A DNA stretch of 34,106 nt, taken from Chitinophagaceae bacterium UBA1946 (GTDB taxonomy: Bacteria; Bacteroidota; Bacteroidia; Chitinophagales; Chitinophagaceae). How positions within the stretch are numbered: the stretch's first letter is position 1; each line of letters begins with the position of its first letter. The translations under genes and the position numbers were made by a program. Shown here piece by piece: positions 9,004 to 17,283 of this stretch. The DNA is taken from contig DDEU01000041.1 of NCBI GenBank assembly GCA_002336815.1, positions 1 through 34,106 of the forward strand, written 5' to 3'. The notes under the pieces are model-generated. The model saw only the letters and a list, made by a program, of their open reading frames with translations. It was not told the origin of the DNA and did no database searches.

Positions 9004-9903
9004 ATGCCAAATTATTGGTGTATGAGAATCAAAACTGCCGGGTGGGATGCCCGTTATTTTCAAATGACATTTCAACTGATCTTTTTAAGTTATGGGTTTT
9101 TATGGTTGCACTGGAACACAGAATTGATCAGCGGTTTGATCTTCATTACCTCAGGTTTTGTGTTCCAGTACATTGCTGATGTATTGTTCATTAAAAAAAA
9201 TGCGCTGGCCATTCGGAATAAAAATAACTGGCAAAGCGTGCTGGTAAGTTGTTTGAGCCTTTGTTTATTGTTAAAGACAAACGGGTGGTTTATTTGTGTA
9301 CTGGCATCAGCCATTACCATTTTTTCAAAATACATTTTCAGGATCAGGGGCAAACATATTTTCAATCCCTCTGCTTTGGGCATTGCTGCCACCGTTTATC
9401 TCACCGGTAATGCATGGATCAGCCCGGCGCAATGGGGAAGCAGCATAGTACTGCTATTTGCGATCACCTGCCTGGGTTGCATCGTGGTAACAAAAGTGCA
9501 AAAGCTGGATGTTACACTTGCTTTTACAGGTACTTATGCTGCCCTGCTTTTTGCAAGACAGGTGCTGTACCAGGGCTGGCCGCTTGATTTTTTTATGCAG
9601 TCCGTTACTACCGGCAGCCTGTTGTTGTTCTCTTTTTTTATGATCTCCGATCCTAAAACAACACCCGATCATCCGGCAGTTCGGATCATTTGGGCAATGG
9701 CAGTAGCACTTATTTCATTTTATTTAACGGCATTTAAATTCGTCAATGGCGCACCCATCTGGGTATTGGTTTGCAGCCAGCCGTTTGTTCCATTACTAGA
9801 CCTTTTGTTTAAAGCAAAAAGATTTGAATGGAAAACTCCTTCAGTTGAGAAAAAGTTCTCCATAATTAATTCAACAATAAAACCATCAAACAATTATCAT
9901 TAA
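9004..9903 (+). CDS. Orphan NqrB/RnfD-like membrane protein
   Basis: 299 residues, about ten hydrophobic segments. Two stretches recall the NqrB/RnfD family: HIFNPSALGIAATVYLTG near 118-136, and the TTGSLLLFSFFMISDPKTTP stretch near 203-222, ending in the Asp-Pro-x-Thr-x-Pro turn of that family. The covalent-FMN SGAT motif of true NqrB/RnfD is not obvious, so flavin attachment is doubtful. No other nqr or rnf subunit is nearby, so this is not part of a complete Na+/H+-pumping complex here. It starts at 9004 or at the in-frame ATG 9022. The DUF2330 gene starts 10 bp after its stop, which suggests a two-gene unit. Confidence 0.75.
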   Translation: MPNYWCMRIKTAGWDARYFQMTFQLIFLSYGFLWLHWNTELISGLIFITSGFVFQYIADVLFIKKNALAIRNKNNWQSVLVSCLSLCLLLKTNGWFICVLASAITIFSKYIFRIRGKHIFNPSALGIAATVYLTGNAWISPAQWGSSIVLLFAITCLGCIVVTKVQKLDVTLAFTGTYAALLFARQVLYQGWPLDFFMQSVTTGSLLLFSFFMISDPKTTPDHPAVRIIWAMAVALISFYLTAFKFVNGAPIWVLVCSQPFVPLLDLLFKAKRFEWKTPSVEKKFSIINSTIKPSNNYH

Positions 9904-9913
9904 ACCATTCTGT

Positions 9914-11395
9914 ATGAAACAAAAACTTTTTATTCTTTCGGCCACCATTGCCGCCTCGCCTTTACTTTATTCCTTTTGCGGATTTTATGTAAGCAAGGCT
10001 GACGCTACTTTAAAAAATAAGACCAGCCAGGTAATTTTGGTAAGAGATGGCAACCGCAACGTGATCACTATGTTCAACGATTTTAAAGGTGATACAAAAG
10101 ATTTTGCCATGGTGGTACCGGTGCCGGTTACCCTACAAAAGTCTGATGTGAAAGTGATCGACCAGTCTTTATTTCAACGCCTGAACGATTACAGTGCGCC
10201 GAGGCTGGTGGAATACTATGATGAAAATCCCTGTGAGCCCAACAACCGCCGCTACAAAGCCCTTTCAGGAAAAGTGTCAGGTGTAATGGTGGATGAAGCC
10301 GTGGTAACAAAATCTGAACTAAAAAAAGACTACCACGTTAAAGTGGAAGCTCAATACATTGTTGGCGAGTACGACATTATTATCCTAAGCGCCAAAGAAA
10401 GCAATGGCTTAAAAAACTGGTTAACCGATAACGGTTATAAAATACCGAAAGGTGCAGAAGAAGTGCTGGATCCCTACATAAAAAGTAACCTGAAATTTTT
10501 CGTGGTAAAAGTAAATGAGCAGGAAAAGAAAAAACTGCCGGGTAATTTTTTACGCCCCATCCAGATCAGTTTTAATTCTCCCAAATTTATGCTGCCCATC
10601 CGGCTGGGAATGGCCAATGCGGATGGCGACCAGGACCTGGTGGTATATGCCTTTACACGTAAAGGGCGAATTGAATGCACCAACTACCGCAATGTAAACA
10701 TCCCCACCGGGAACAAAGTGCCGCTCTTTGTACAGAAAAACTTCGGCAATTTTTACGACAATCTTTTTACGCATCAATGGCAGAGAGAAAACCAGGATGT
10801 TTCTTTTTTGGAATATGCATGGGATGTTAGTCCGCAGAATTTTTATCACTGTGATCCATGTATCGCCACCGCTCCGTCAGAATACGACCTGGTACAAAGC
10901 GGTGTATGGTGGTTACAAAAAGACTGGAGCGATTACAGTGATGTGAATGATGATAATGAAGATGATAACCTTAGCAGGAATGTACATTTTACCCGCCTTC
11001 ATTTTAGGTACAACCGCAATCATTTTGCACAGGACCTTATGTTCCAGGTTACTCCCAATACAGAAACCTTCCAGGCTAGGTACGTGATCACCCATCCTGC
11101 CACGGGCAATTTTACCTGTGATGCCGGCAAAAAATATATACAGGAGCTTAAGAGCCGCCGAAGGGGCGAATTGGCGGAGCTAACATCGCTAACCGGCAAG
11201 GGTATTGACAACTGGCAGGATGCGGCCAGTGCTTCCAATGATGAAGAAGACCAGCCGGAAGCGCAGTACGCCACGCTGCTGCAACAGGCCAACGCAGAAG
11301 ACGAAGAGAGCAACCGCTCTGTTGCCGGCATTGTATTGCTGGGAGTGACCATGCTGGGTAGCGTAGGTTTAATGCGCTGGAAAGGAATGATATAA
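9914..11395 (+). CDS. DUF2330-family exported protein with C-terminal membrane anchor
   Basis: 493 residues. The signal peptide runs to about residue 21 and is followed directly by CGFYVSKADATL, which corresponds to the cysteine-containing N-terminus typical of DUF2330. The segment DFAMVVPVPV near 63-72 is also family-like. An acidic stretch (DVNDDNEDDN) lies near 340. A C-terminal membrane helix (VAGIVLLGVTMLGSVGLM) is followed by RWKGMI, giving a type I-like topology with the bulk outside the cytoplasmic membrane. The function is unknown. Coupling to the upstream NqrB/RnfD-like gene suggests a role in an envelope redox or transport process, but that is inference. A strong intrinsic terminator follows. 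Confidence 0.85.
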   Translation: MKQKLFILSATIAASPLLYSFCGFYVSKADATLKNKTSQVILVRDGNRNVITMFNDFKGDTKDFAMVVPVPVTLQKSDVKVIDQSLFQRLNDYSAPRLVEYYDENPCEPNNRRYKALSGKVSGVMVDEAVVTKSELKKDYHVKVEAQYIVGEYDIIILSAKESNGLKNWLTDNGYKIPKGAEEVLDPYIKSNLKFFVVKVNEQEKKKLPGNFLRPIQISFNSPKFMLPIRLGMANADGDQDLVVYAFTRKGRIECTNYRNVNIPTGNKVPLFVQKNFGNFYDNLFTHQWQRENQDVSFLEYAWDVSPQNFYHCDPCIATAPSEYDLVQSGVWWLQKDWSDYSDVNDDNEDDNLSRNVHFTRLHFRYNRNHFAQDLMFQVTPNTETFQARYVITHPATGNFTCDAGKKYIQELKSRRRGELAELTSLTGKGIDNWQDAASASNDEEDQPEAQYATLLQQANAEDEESNRSVAGIVLLGVTMLGSVGLMRWKGMI

Positions 11396-11421
11396 ATTTT
11401 GTGGCTTACTGGAGTTTGGTT

Positions 11422-11453
11422 AAAGGCTGCCCTTTTCAGGGTGGCCTTTTTTA
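11422..11453 (+). terminator. Intrinsic terminator after the DUF2330 gene
   Basis: An 11-pair stem AAAGGCTGCCC / GGGTGGCCTTT (two G-U pairs) closes a TTTTCA loop and runs into a T tract. It ends the two-gene unit and insulates dnaN. Confidence 0.85.
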
Positions 11454-11514
11454 TCACGACCTCTTTCCCGCCACTCATTTTCTTAATATCTTACCGCAAT
11501 TAAATCCAATCTTT

Positions 11515-11522
11515 TATCTTTG
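11515..11522 (+). promoter_or_regulatory. -7 box TATCTTTG of dnaN
   Basis: A full TAnnTTTG match 20 nt before the dnaN ATG, giving a leader of roughly 15 nt. The -33 region is not recognisable. Confidence 0.55.
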
Positions 11523-11542
11523 GTTCTAAATCAGATCATTTT

Positions 11543-12658
11543 ATGAAGTTTATTGTGTCTTCTTCGGCTTTGCTAAAACAACTGCAGCAGATCAACGGTG
11601 TTATCAATGCCAATACAGTGCTCCCCATCCTGGAAGATTTTTTATTTGAAATAGAAAAGAACAAGCTTACCGTGGTGGCTACCGACCTGGAAACAGTGAT
11701 GAAGGTTCACCTGGATATTGAAGCCAAAGACAGTGGAAAAGTGTGCATCCCTGCCAAGATATTGATGGATTCATTAAAGAACATTGCAGAGCAGCCGCTT
11801 ACTTTTAATATCGACAAAAACTTTGGTGTAGAGATCACCAGTGATAATGGTAAATACAAAGTGATGGGCGAAAATCCTGATAACTTTCCAAAAGAACCGG
11901 TTGCAGATGATGCCAACAGTTTTACCATGACCTCCTCCTCTTTGGTTACAGCCATCAACAAAACCTTGTTTGCGGTTAGCAACGACGATCTGCGCCCGGC
12001 AATGACAGGTGTGTTTTTTGAACTGGATAAAAAAGGTATTACCTGTGTGGCAACCGATGCTCACCGCCTGGTAAAATACAAAAGAACCGATGTTAAATGT
12101 CCTAAAACAGACACGTTCATTGCTCCAAAAAAACCATTGAACCTGCTGAAAAGCGCTTTGCCCGATAATGATGACGAACTGAACATTTCCTATAACAGCA
12201 ATCACCTGTTTGTAAAGCATGGCGGTACAGAGTTGGTTTGCCGTTTGATCGATGCCCGTTTTCCTGATTATAAAGTGGTAATACCTGCAGACAATCCTTA
12301 CAAACTTACTGTAAACAAAGCCGATTTTCAGAACGCCTTGCGCCGCGTAAGTGTATTCAGTAATAAAAGTACCAACCAGGTTGCACTGAGCATCAGCGGA
12401 AGCGAACTGCAGCTTGCAGCACAGGATGTGGATTTTAGTTTTGAAGGAAACGAACGCATGGCCTGCCAGTACGATGGAGAAGATCTGCAAATTGCTTTCA
12501 ACGCCAAATTTTTAATTGAAATGCTCAATGCAGCGGATACAACAGACGTTAATGTTGAATTGAGCACACCAACCAAAGCCGGTATCATTAAGCCAACAGA
12601 AATGGACGAAAATGAAGAGTTGCTGATGCTGGTAATGCCACTAATGTTGAATAATTAA
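11543..12658 (+). CDS. dnaN: DNA polymerase III beta sliding clamp
   Basis: 371 residues, the normal length for the clamp, starting MKFIVSSSALLKQLQQINGV. Three repeated clamp folds are apparent. Family features include TVVATDLETVMKV, RPAMTGVFFELD, CVATDAHRLV (middle domain) and the C-terminus ending LMLVMPLMLNN. The protein encircles DNA and tethers the replicative polymerase in the cytoplasm. It is not next to dnaA, unlike in Firmicutes or enterobacteria. The gene has its own -7 box upstream and a clean intrinsic terminator downstream, so it is probably monocistronic. A long antisense frame inside it (11774-12490, minus) is a shadow. Confidence 0.98.
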   Translation: MKFIVSSSALLKQLQQINGVINANTVLPILEDFLFEIEKNKLTVVATDLETVMKVHLDIEAKDSGKVCIPAKILMDSLKNIAEQPLTFNIDKNFGVEITSDNGKYKVMGENPDNFPKEPVADDANSFTMTSSSLVTAINKTLFAVSNDDLRPAMTGVFFELDKKGITCVATDAHRLVKYKRTDVKCPKTDTFIAPKKPLNLLKSALPDNDDELNISYNSNHLFVKHGGTELVCRLIDARFPDYKVVIPADNPYKLTVNKADFQNALRRVSVFSNKSTNQVALSISGSELQLAAQDVDFSFEGNERMACQYDGEDLQIAFNAKFLIEMLNAADTTDVNVELSTPTKAGIIKPTEMDENEELLMLVMPLMLNN

Positions 12659-12716
12659 AAGTTTCCCGTTTCCCTTTCAGGAAACAAGAGTTAACGGAAA
12701 TAAATACTTTATTTAT

Positions 12717-12752
12717 AACAGGGTTTGCTTTTAGTGAATCCTGTTTTTTATT
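12717..12752 (+). terminator. Intrinsic terminator after dnaN
   Basis: Nine-pair stem AACAGGGTT / AATCCTGTT (one G-U pair) with an 11-nt loop, followed by TTTTATT. It is about 60 nt after the dnaN stop. A weaker GTTTCC/GGAAAC hairpin near 12669-12686 lacks a T tract. Confidence 0.85.
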
Positions 12753-12860
12753 GCCCTGCTGTTTACTCTTACCAATCCTTTCACAAACTTTCCTGCTTTA
12801 ATTAATTAAACCATGGATTCAATTGTTTTAATGAACTTGCATATTCAAAACTTATAAACC

Positions 12861-13766
12861 ATGATACTGATCTTACTTGGCTTTATCATATTGATCGTAG
12901 TAGGTGTAATCGCCAAAAGCAGCCCCTCCTTTGCAAAATATGCGCCTGCCGGAAGAATCGTTGCAGCCTTGCTCATTCTGCTGGGTATTTCCACCGCCTG
13001 CGTAAAACAGATCGATGCAGGAGAAGTGGGCGTTAAAAAATTGTTTGGAAGCATTCAAAACGATGTGTTGCAAAGCGGACTTCATTTTGTAAATCCCATG
13101 CTTGATATAAGCAGGATAGATACCAAAACGCAAAACTATACGATGAGTGGTGTTAATGATGAGGGCAACAAATCGGGTGATGATGCCATTCGGGTATTGA
13201 CAAGTGATGGTCTTGAAGTGACCATTGACCTGACTGTATTGTACAGGGTTGTAGCTACAGAAGCGCCCCGTTTATTAAAAGAAACTGGTGACGATTTTCG
13301 TGATAAGATTGTGCGGCCCATCACCAGGACCAAGATAAGAGACAACGCAGTATACTACCAGGCGGTTGATCTTTTTGGCAATAAAAGAGACGAGTTTCAG
13401 CAACGCATATACAGGAGTATAGAAGATGATTTTAAAAAAAGAGGCTTGATGCTGGAGCAGCTGCTCGTAAGAAATATCACTTTACCAAACTCTGTGAAGG
13501 CTTCTATTGAATCTAAAATCAATGCCGAACAGGATGCCAAGAAAATGGAGTTTGTGTTGCTGAAAGAAAAACAGGAAGCAGAAAGAAAGCGGGTGGAAGC
13601 GCAGGGTATTGCCGATTACCAGCGTATCATCAATACAGGGTTAACAGATCAGCAATTACAATACGAACAAATCAAAGCAATGAAAGAACTGGCCCTGAGC
13701 CAGAATGCAAAAGTGATAGTAATGGGAAAAAATGGTGCACCGATTATTATTGACGGAAAGCAATAG
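12861..13766 (+). CDS. SPFH/prohibitin-family membrane protein
   Basis: 301 residues. Two hydrophobic stretches at the N-terminus (about 2-19 and 32-49) are followed by the prohibitin/SPFH core beginning QIDAGEVGVKKLFGSI and including SGLHFVNPM. A long charged helix (EAERKRVEAQGIADYQRI) and the ending IVMGKNGAPIIIDGK are usual for the prohibitin branch. These proteins form large membrane rings that act as scaffolds and partner with AAA proteases. No protease gene is adjacent. The 202-bp gap before it holds the dnaN terminator and an AT-rich promoter region without a clear -7 match. Its last 20 bp overlap the convergent glycosyltransferase gene. Confidence 0.92.
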   Translation: MILILLGFIILIVVGVIAKSSPSFAKYAPAGRIVAALLILLGISTACVKQIDAGEVGVKKLFGSIQNDVLQSGLHFVNPMLDISRIDTKTQNYTMSGVNDEGNKSGDDAIRVLTSDGLEVTIDLTVLYRVVATEAPRLLKETGDDFRDKIVRPITRTKIRDNAVYYQAVDLFGNKRDEFQQRIYRSIEDDFKKRGLMLEQLLVRNITLPNSVKASIESKINAEQDAKKMEFVLLKEKQEAERKRVEAQGIADYQRIINTGLTDQQLQYEQIKAMKELALSQNAKVIVMGKNGAPIIIDGKQ

Positions 13767-14889
13767 CAATACCCGGATCTTTTTTATCAGCACTTCCAAC
13801 CATACTTTTTGTGCCAGCGGCATGAATAAAAAAAGAATACGCATTTTTATTTTCCTGCATTGATCGTATTATCCCGGTAAAAGAATTCCCAGGTTCACAA
13901 AAAACGACTGCGCTGTTTTTCTCTGCAGCACTTAAATTTCCAATTGGCTGGATCTGAGAAAAATGATCCTTTAGTGCTGCAGTATTATTTTCTCCAGCCC
14001 CAACAATATAGGCTTTTGCTGGCAGCTTTTTATTCCCGGTTTCCGGCTTTGATGCTGCAAACAATTTTTTTATAGCCATCAGCATTTTCAGCGACAATAC
14101 GCACAAGTTTCCCGCTATTGCAGGATAGTGCTTTTTTACAAACAATATCATGGTTCCATAAAAATGATTGATGTATTCAGCGCTTTGTTTGGTGGTGCTT
14201 TCTCCTTTAAAATGAATGATGCCGGTATCAGCAAAGTAAAAATTTTTATACCCGGCTTTTTGAATGCGGTAACTCAGGTCAATGTCTTCCGCATACATAA
14301 AATAAGCTTCATCGAAGCTTCCCACCGCATCCAGGATTTTCTTTTCCACCATCATAAATGCGCCGGATAATACATCGGCTTCATTGGTCTTTTCTTCCGG
14401 CAGGTGGCCGAGGTAATAATGGGCAAATGTTCTGGAGTGGGGAAACAAAGTGGTAAGTCCTGTCATTTTACAAAATGATGCAAAAGCAGACGGAAAGCCT
14501 CTTTTACTTTCAGGCAAAAAATTACCACCGCCATCGATCATCCTTATACCCAACACACCAATATTATTTTGTGCGTCGAAAAAATACAGGCATTTTTCAA
14601 GACAGTCTTCCGGCAAAACGGTGTCCGGGTTCAAAAATAATATGTGTCTCCCTTTTGCCTGCTCCAGGGCTGTATTGTTGGCTTTGGCAAAACCGGTATT
14701 CTGCTGCTGCCAAATAAAACTCACCTCCGGAAAACGACCGGCAAAATATTCCCTGCTGCCATCGGTGGAGTTATTATCGATTACCAGTATTTCTGCGCCA
14801 ATATTTTTACAGGCTTTCAGAACACTGCAAAGGCATAGTTCTAAAAAATATTTTACGTTGTAATTTACTATGATGATGGATAGTTGCAG
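13747..14889 (-). CDS. Family 2 glycosyltransferase with apparent CTG start
   Basis: 380 residues if started at the CTG at 14889 (LQLSIIIVNYNVKYFLELCL). The frame closes with TAA ten codons upstream and contains no ATG, GTG or TTG before this point. The next usable codon is a GTG at 14724, which would delete the donor-binding strand (SIIIVNYN) and the VIDNNSTDGS loop, so it cannot be the true start. GT-A features are NTGFAKANN, the DxD-region LNPDTVLP, and the acceptor-side SFDEAYFMYAEDIDLSYR. Residues about 290-380 resemble a shortened version of a Rossmann-like C-terminal module found in other Bacteroidota glycosyltransferases (FCEPGNSFTGIIRSM, then KSMVGS). It probably makes cell-surface polysaccharide, soluble or membrane-peripheral. 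Confidence 0.85.
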   Translation of the reverse strand: MQLSIIIVNYNVKYFLELCLCSVLKACKNIGAEILVIDNNSTDGSREYFAGRFPEVSFIWQQQNTGFAKANNTALEQAKGRHILFLNPDTVLPEDCLEKCLYFFDAQNNIGVLGIRMIDGGGNFLPESKRGFPSAFASFCKMTGLTTLFPHSRTFAHYYLGHLPEEKTNEADVLSGAFMMVEKKILDAVGSFDEAYFMYAEDIDLSYRIQKAGYKNFYFADTGIIHFKGESTTKQSAEYINHFYGTMILFVKKHYPAIAGNLCVLSLKMLMAIKKLFAASKPETGNKKLPAKAYIVGAGENNTAALKDHFSQIQPIGNLSAAEKNSAVVFCEPGNSFTGIIRSMQENKNAYSFFIHAAGTKSMVGSADKKDPGIAIAFRQ

Positions 14890-14961
14890 GTGCTGATTTT
14901 TTGCTACGAATTACGACCAATTATTCTTGTGAACCAAATCATCTTGAAGCCCGCCCTGGCT

Positions 14962-16383
14962 TTAGAGTTTCACACTCTGTTCGTACCTGAACAGGTTTGC
15001 CGGATCATACATGGCCTTCACCTGTTGCAATCGTTTATAATTACTGCCGTAATATAATTCCGGCCAATTGTTGAAATTGATATCAGGATAATTGCGGTAT
15101 TGAGCGTTGATGCCATTGCTGTTGAATATATACTGCACCTGCTGAAACCTTTCCAGCAGCCGCTTTTCCTGTGATGGCTTTTCCCAATAGGTTTGTAATT
15201 CTGAAAAATAAGGGAAGGCCCGGTGAGGAAAAGCTGAGCCCTTTTCAAATTCAGGGTTCATGATATTTCCTCCCAATGTATTCACCTGGTAGATCATGCC
15301 CTGCGTTGACGAAACAATGGACAGCGCCTTATCTATAAACGATTCTATCTCCGAAAAATTTTTGTACAAACCTGCTGAAGCATTTTTAAAATACATCGGG
15401 TATGTTCTTCCGTAATATGCTTTCAAAGCCTTTGCCAATGGTTGTGGTGGCGTATTGGTCGTTTTGTCTGTAACTTCCTTTAACCCACTGATAAAACTTT
15501 GTACCGATGCTGTTTGCTTCCCCACATTGGTCAGCAGGATGTACAATGTTCTTCCATTCAGTACAAAGGCGCTGAAACAATCCACCGGAAGCAACGGCGT
15601 TAGTTCGAACCATTTTTGCAAAATTGCTGTTGCCCTCACAGCATCTACTTTATACGCCCTGAAGCGGTGGCTCTGCATTGTTGCCGGGGCATGCTGTGTT
15701 GTAAATGTGAGCTCTGTTACTATACCAAAATTGCCGTTATTGCCACCTTTGCATGCCCACAATAATTCATCGTTTCCTGATGAGCTGATTACGTTTCCCG
15801 TTCCATCTACCATTGTAACAGCCAGCAGGCTATCACAGGTTAAACCAAATTTCCTGGCTGTTAATCCATAGCCACCACCCAGTACAAGTCCGCCAATACC
15901 AACCCCGGCACAGGACCCTCCGGGAATGAACCTTTTCTTTGGCAATAGCGCATCATAGATCTGCGCCAGCTTACAACCCGGGTTCAGCTTGATCGCTTCA
16001 CTGTTCAGCCATTCTATGTTATTCATGGCCGACAGATTGATCACCATGCCGCCATTATTACCCGAAAAACCCTCCATGCAATGCCCGCCGCTTTTTACGG
16101 CAACGGGTAAATTTTTTCTTGCCGCATATTTTACTGCGGCTGCCACCCCATCGGTGTTTTTACACAGGGCAATCACTGCAGGCTTTTTGTCGATCCGTTT
16201 ATTGAATCCTTTTCTCAATGTTTCATATTCAGCATCGCCTGCCTTGTAGTACACTACATTCTCATTGTTCTTTAATAATTCACCCGGACTTTCTCCTAAA
16301 AATTGCAGTGGTTTAGCCGCAATACTTAAAGGAGCCAATAAGGAAAGTTGCAGGAATTTCTTCCTGTTGATGGGTTGCTTCAT
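14962..16383 (-). CDS. FAD-linked oxidoreductase, berberine-bridge-enzyme type
   Basis: 473 residues from ATG 16383 (MKQPINRKKFLQLSLL). This gives an export signal with an N-R-K-K-F-L stretch, near to but not a true twin-arginine motif. The PCMH-type FAD domain has SGGHCMEGFSG (H101) and GGSCAGVGIGGLVLGGGYG (C158). These sit where BBE/GOOX enzymes attach FAD through both a histidine and a cysteine. The BBE C-terminal element is LYYGSNYKRLQQVKAMYDP near the end. The family oxidises alcohols, sugars or alkaloid-like substrates with oxygen, and the substrate here is unknown. The glycosyltransferase lies 72 bp downstream on the same strand and may be co-transcribed. Confidence 0.9.
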   Translation of the reverse strand: MKQPINRKKFLQLSLLAPLSIAAKPLQFLGESPGELLKNNENVVYYKAGDAEYETLRKGFNKRIDKKPAVIALCKNTDGVAAAVKYAARKNLPVAVKSGGHCMEGFSGNNGGMVINLSAMNNIEWLNSEAIKLNPGCKLAQIYDALLPKKRFIPGGSCAGVGIGGLVLGGGYGLTARKFGLTCDSLLAVTMVDGTGNVISSSGNDELLWACKGGNNGNFGIVTELTFTTQHAPATMQSHRFRAYKVDAVRATAILQKWFELTPLLPVDCFSAFVLNGRTLYILLTNVGKQTASVQSFISGLKEVTDKTTNTPPQPLAKALKAYYGRTYPMYFKNASAGLYKNFSEIESFIDKALSIVSSTQGMIYQVNTLGGNIMNPEFEKGSAFPHRAFPYFSELQTYWEKPSQEKRLLERFQQVQYIFNSNGINAQYRNYPDINFNNWPELYYGSNYKRLQQVKAMYDPANLFRYEQSVKL

Positions 16384-16465
16384 TGAAAATGATTGTGTGA
16401 TAAAGATACTCAAGCAATAAAAACATTATCAATTATCCATTATTAATTATCAGTTATCCTGTTCC

Positions 16466-16473
16466 TATCTTTG
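16466..16473 (+). promoter_or_regulatory. -7 box TATCTTTG, 4 nt before suhB-like start
   Basis: A full TAnnTTTG match ending 4 nt (CGCC) before the ATG at 16478, predicting a leaderless mRNA. Immediately upstream (16425-16458) is an AT-rich series of TTATC-containing repeats. Confidence 0.6.
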
Positions 16474-16477
16474 CGCC

Positions 16478-17257
16478 ATGATAAAAAGCACGTTAATTAA
16501 AGCTACTGAGGCCGGGGCAAAAGAGCTGCAACGATTCTTCAACGGCGATTTTAAAATTACCAATAAAGAAGGCATTAATAACCCGGTTACAGAAGCTGAC
16601 CTGGCCGCTGAAAAAGCGATCGTGGCTGCCATTAAGGCTGATTACCCGGATCATTTTATATTGAGCGAAGAGGCGGGCGAAATTAAAATGGACAGCGAAT
16701 ATAAATGGATCATCGATCCTATCGATGGTACCATCAACTTTGCCAATGGCATTCCCATTTGCTGTGTGAGTGTTGGTGTAGAACACAAGGGAGAAATGAT
16801 CATGGGGGCAGTGTACAATCCACTGATGAGTGAATTTTTCTTTGCTCAAAAAGGCGTGGGTGCCTGGCTGAATGATAAACAGATATTTGTAAGCAATAAA
16901 AACGAAATGCTTAAAAGCTGCCTGGTTACCGGTTTTCCATATACCTATCTTGATTCTGAAAACGGGCCTTTACAGGTGTTTGAAAGGTTGATCCGGAAAG
17001 GAGTCGCTGTAAGAAGATTGGGAAGTGCGGCCATTGATCTTTGCTGGACCGCCTGCGGAAGATTCGAAGGTTTTTACGAACATAAACTCAATGCCTGGGA
17101 CAATGCTGCCGGCGTGTTGATCTTAAAAGAGGCCGGCGGAAAAATTACCGGCTTTGATGGTAAACCGCATTCCATTTACCAGCCTGATATTTTAGCAACG
17201 AATGGAAAAATTCACGATGAGCTGCTGTCGGTCATAAACGGACAATATGTTCAATGA
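16478..17257 (+). CDS. suhB: Inositol monophosphatase family protein
   Basis: 259 residues, family-normal. Metal-binding elements are SEEAG (E64, E65), the signature WIIDPIDGTINFANG (D80, D83) and the distal NAWDNAAGVLILKEAGG near 206-222. The family hydrolyses sugar phosphates such as inositol-1-phosphate with Mg2+. A true inositol substrate is not proven, because close relatives act on 3'-phosphoadenosine phosphate, fructose bisphosphate or other phosphates. It is the first gene of a tight plus-strand run with thiL (26-35 bp gap) and an FMN reductase. The symbol is by family resemblance only. Confidence 0.88.
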   Translation: MIKSTLIKATEAGAKELQRFFNGDFKITNKEGINNPVTEADLAAEKAIVAAIKADYPDHFILSEEAGEIKMDSEYKWIIDPIDGTINFANGIPICCVSVGVEHKGEMIMGAVYNPLMSEFFFAQKGVGAWLNDKQIFVSNKNEMLKSCLVTGFPYTYLDSENGPLQVFERLIRKGVAVRRLGSAAIDLCWTACGRFEGFYEHKLNAWDNAAGVLILKEAGGKITGFDGKPHSIYQPDILATNGKIHDELLSVINGQYVQ

Positions 17258-17283
17258 TTGAACAACTTTCATTTTAAAACTCA

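Noticed and set aside
9004..9903. Complete Rnf or Nqr ion-pumping complex
   Set aside because: Only one subunit-like gene is present and its FMN motif is not evident.
11774..12490. 238-codon frame antisense to dnaN
   Set aside because: Low-complexity Cys/Phe/Ile-rich translation typical of the complement of a real gene; dnaN in the other strand is certain.
12669..12686. GTTTCC/GGAAAC hairpin after dnaN
   Set aside because: Six-pair stem without a T tract; the stronger terminator at 12717-12752 explains the 3' end.
14943..14961. AAGCC/GGCTT hairpin after the flavoprotein gene as terminator
   Set aside because: Five-bp stem without T tract; the two genes may equally be co-transcribed.
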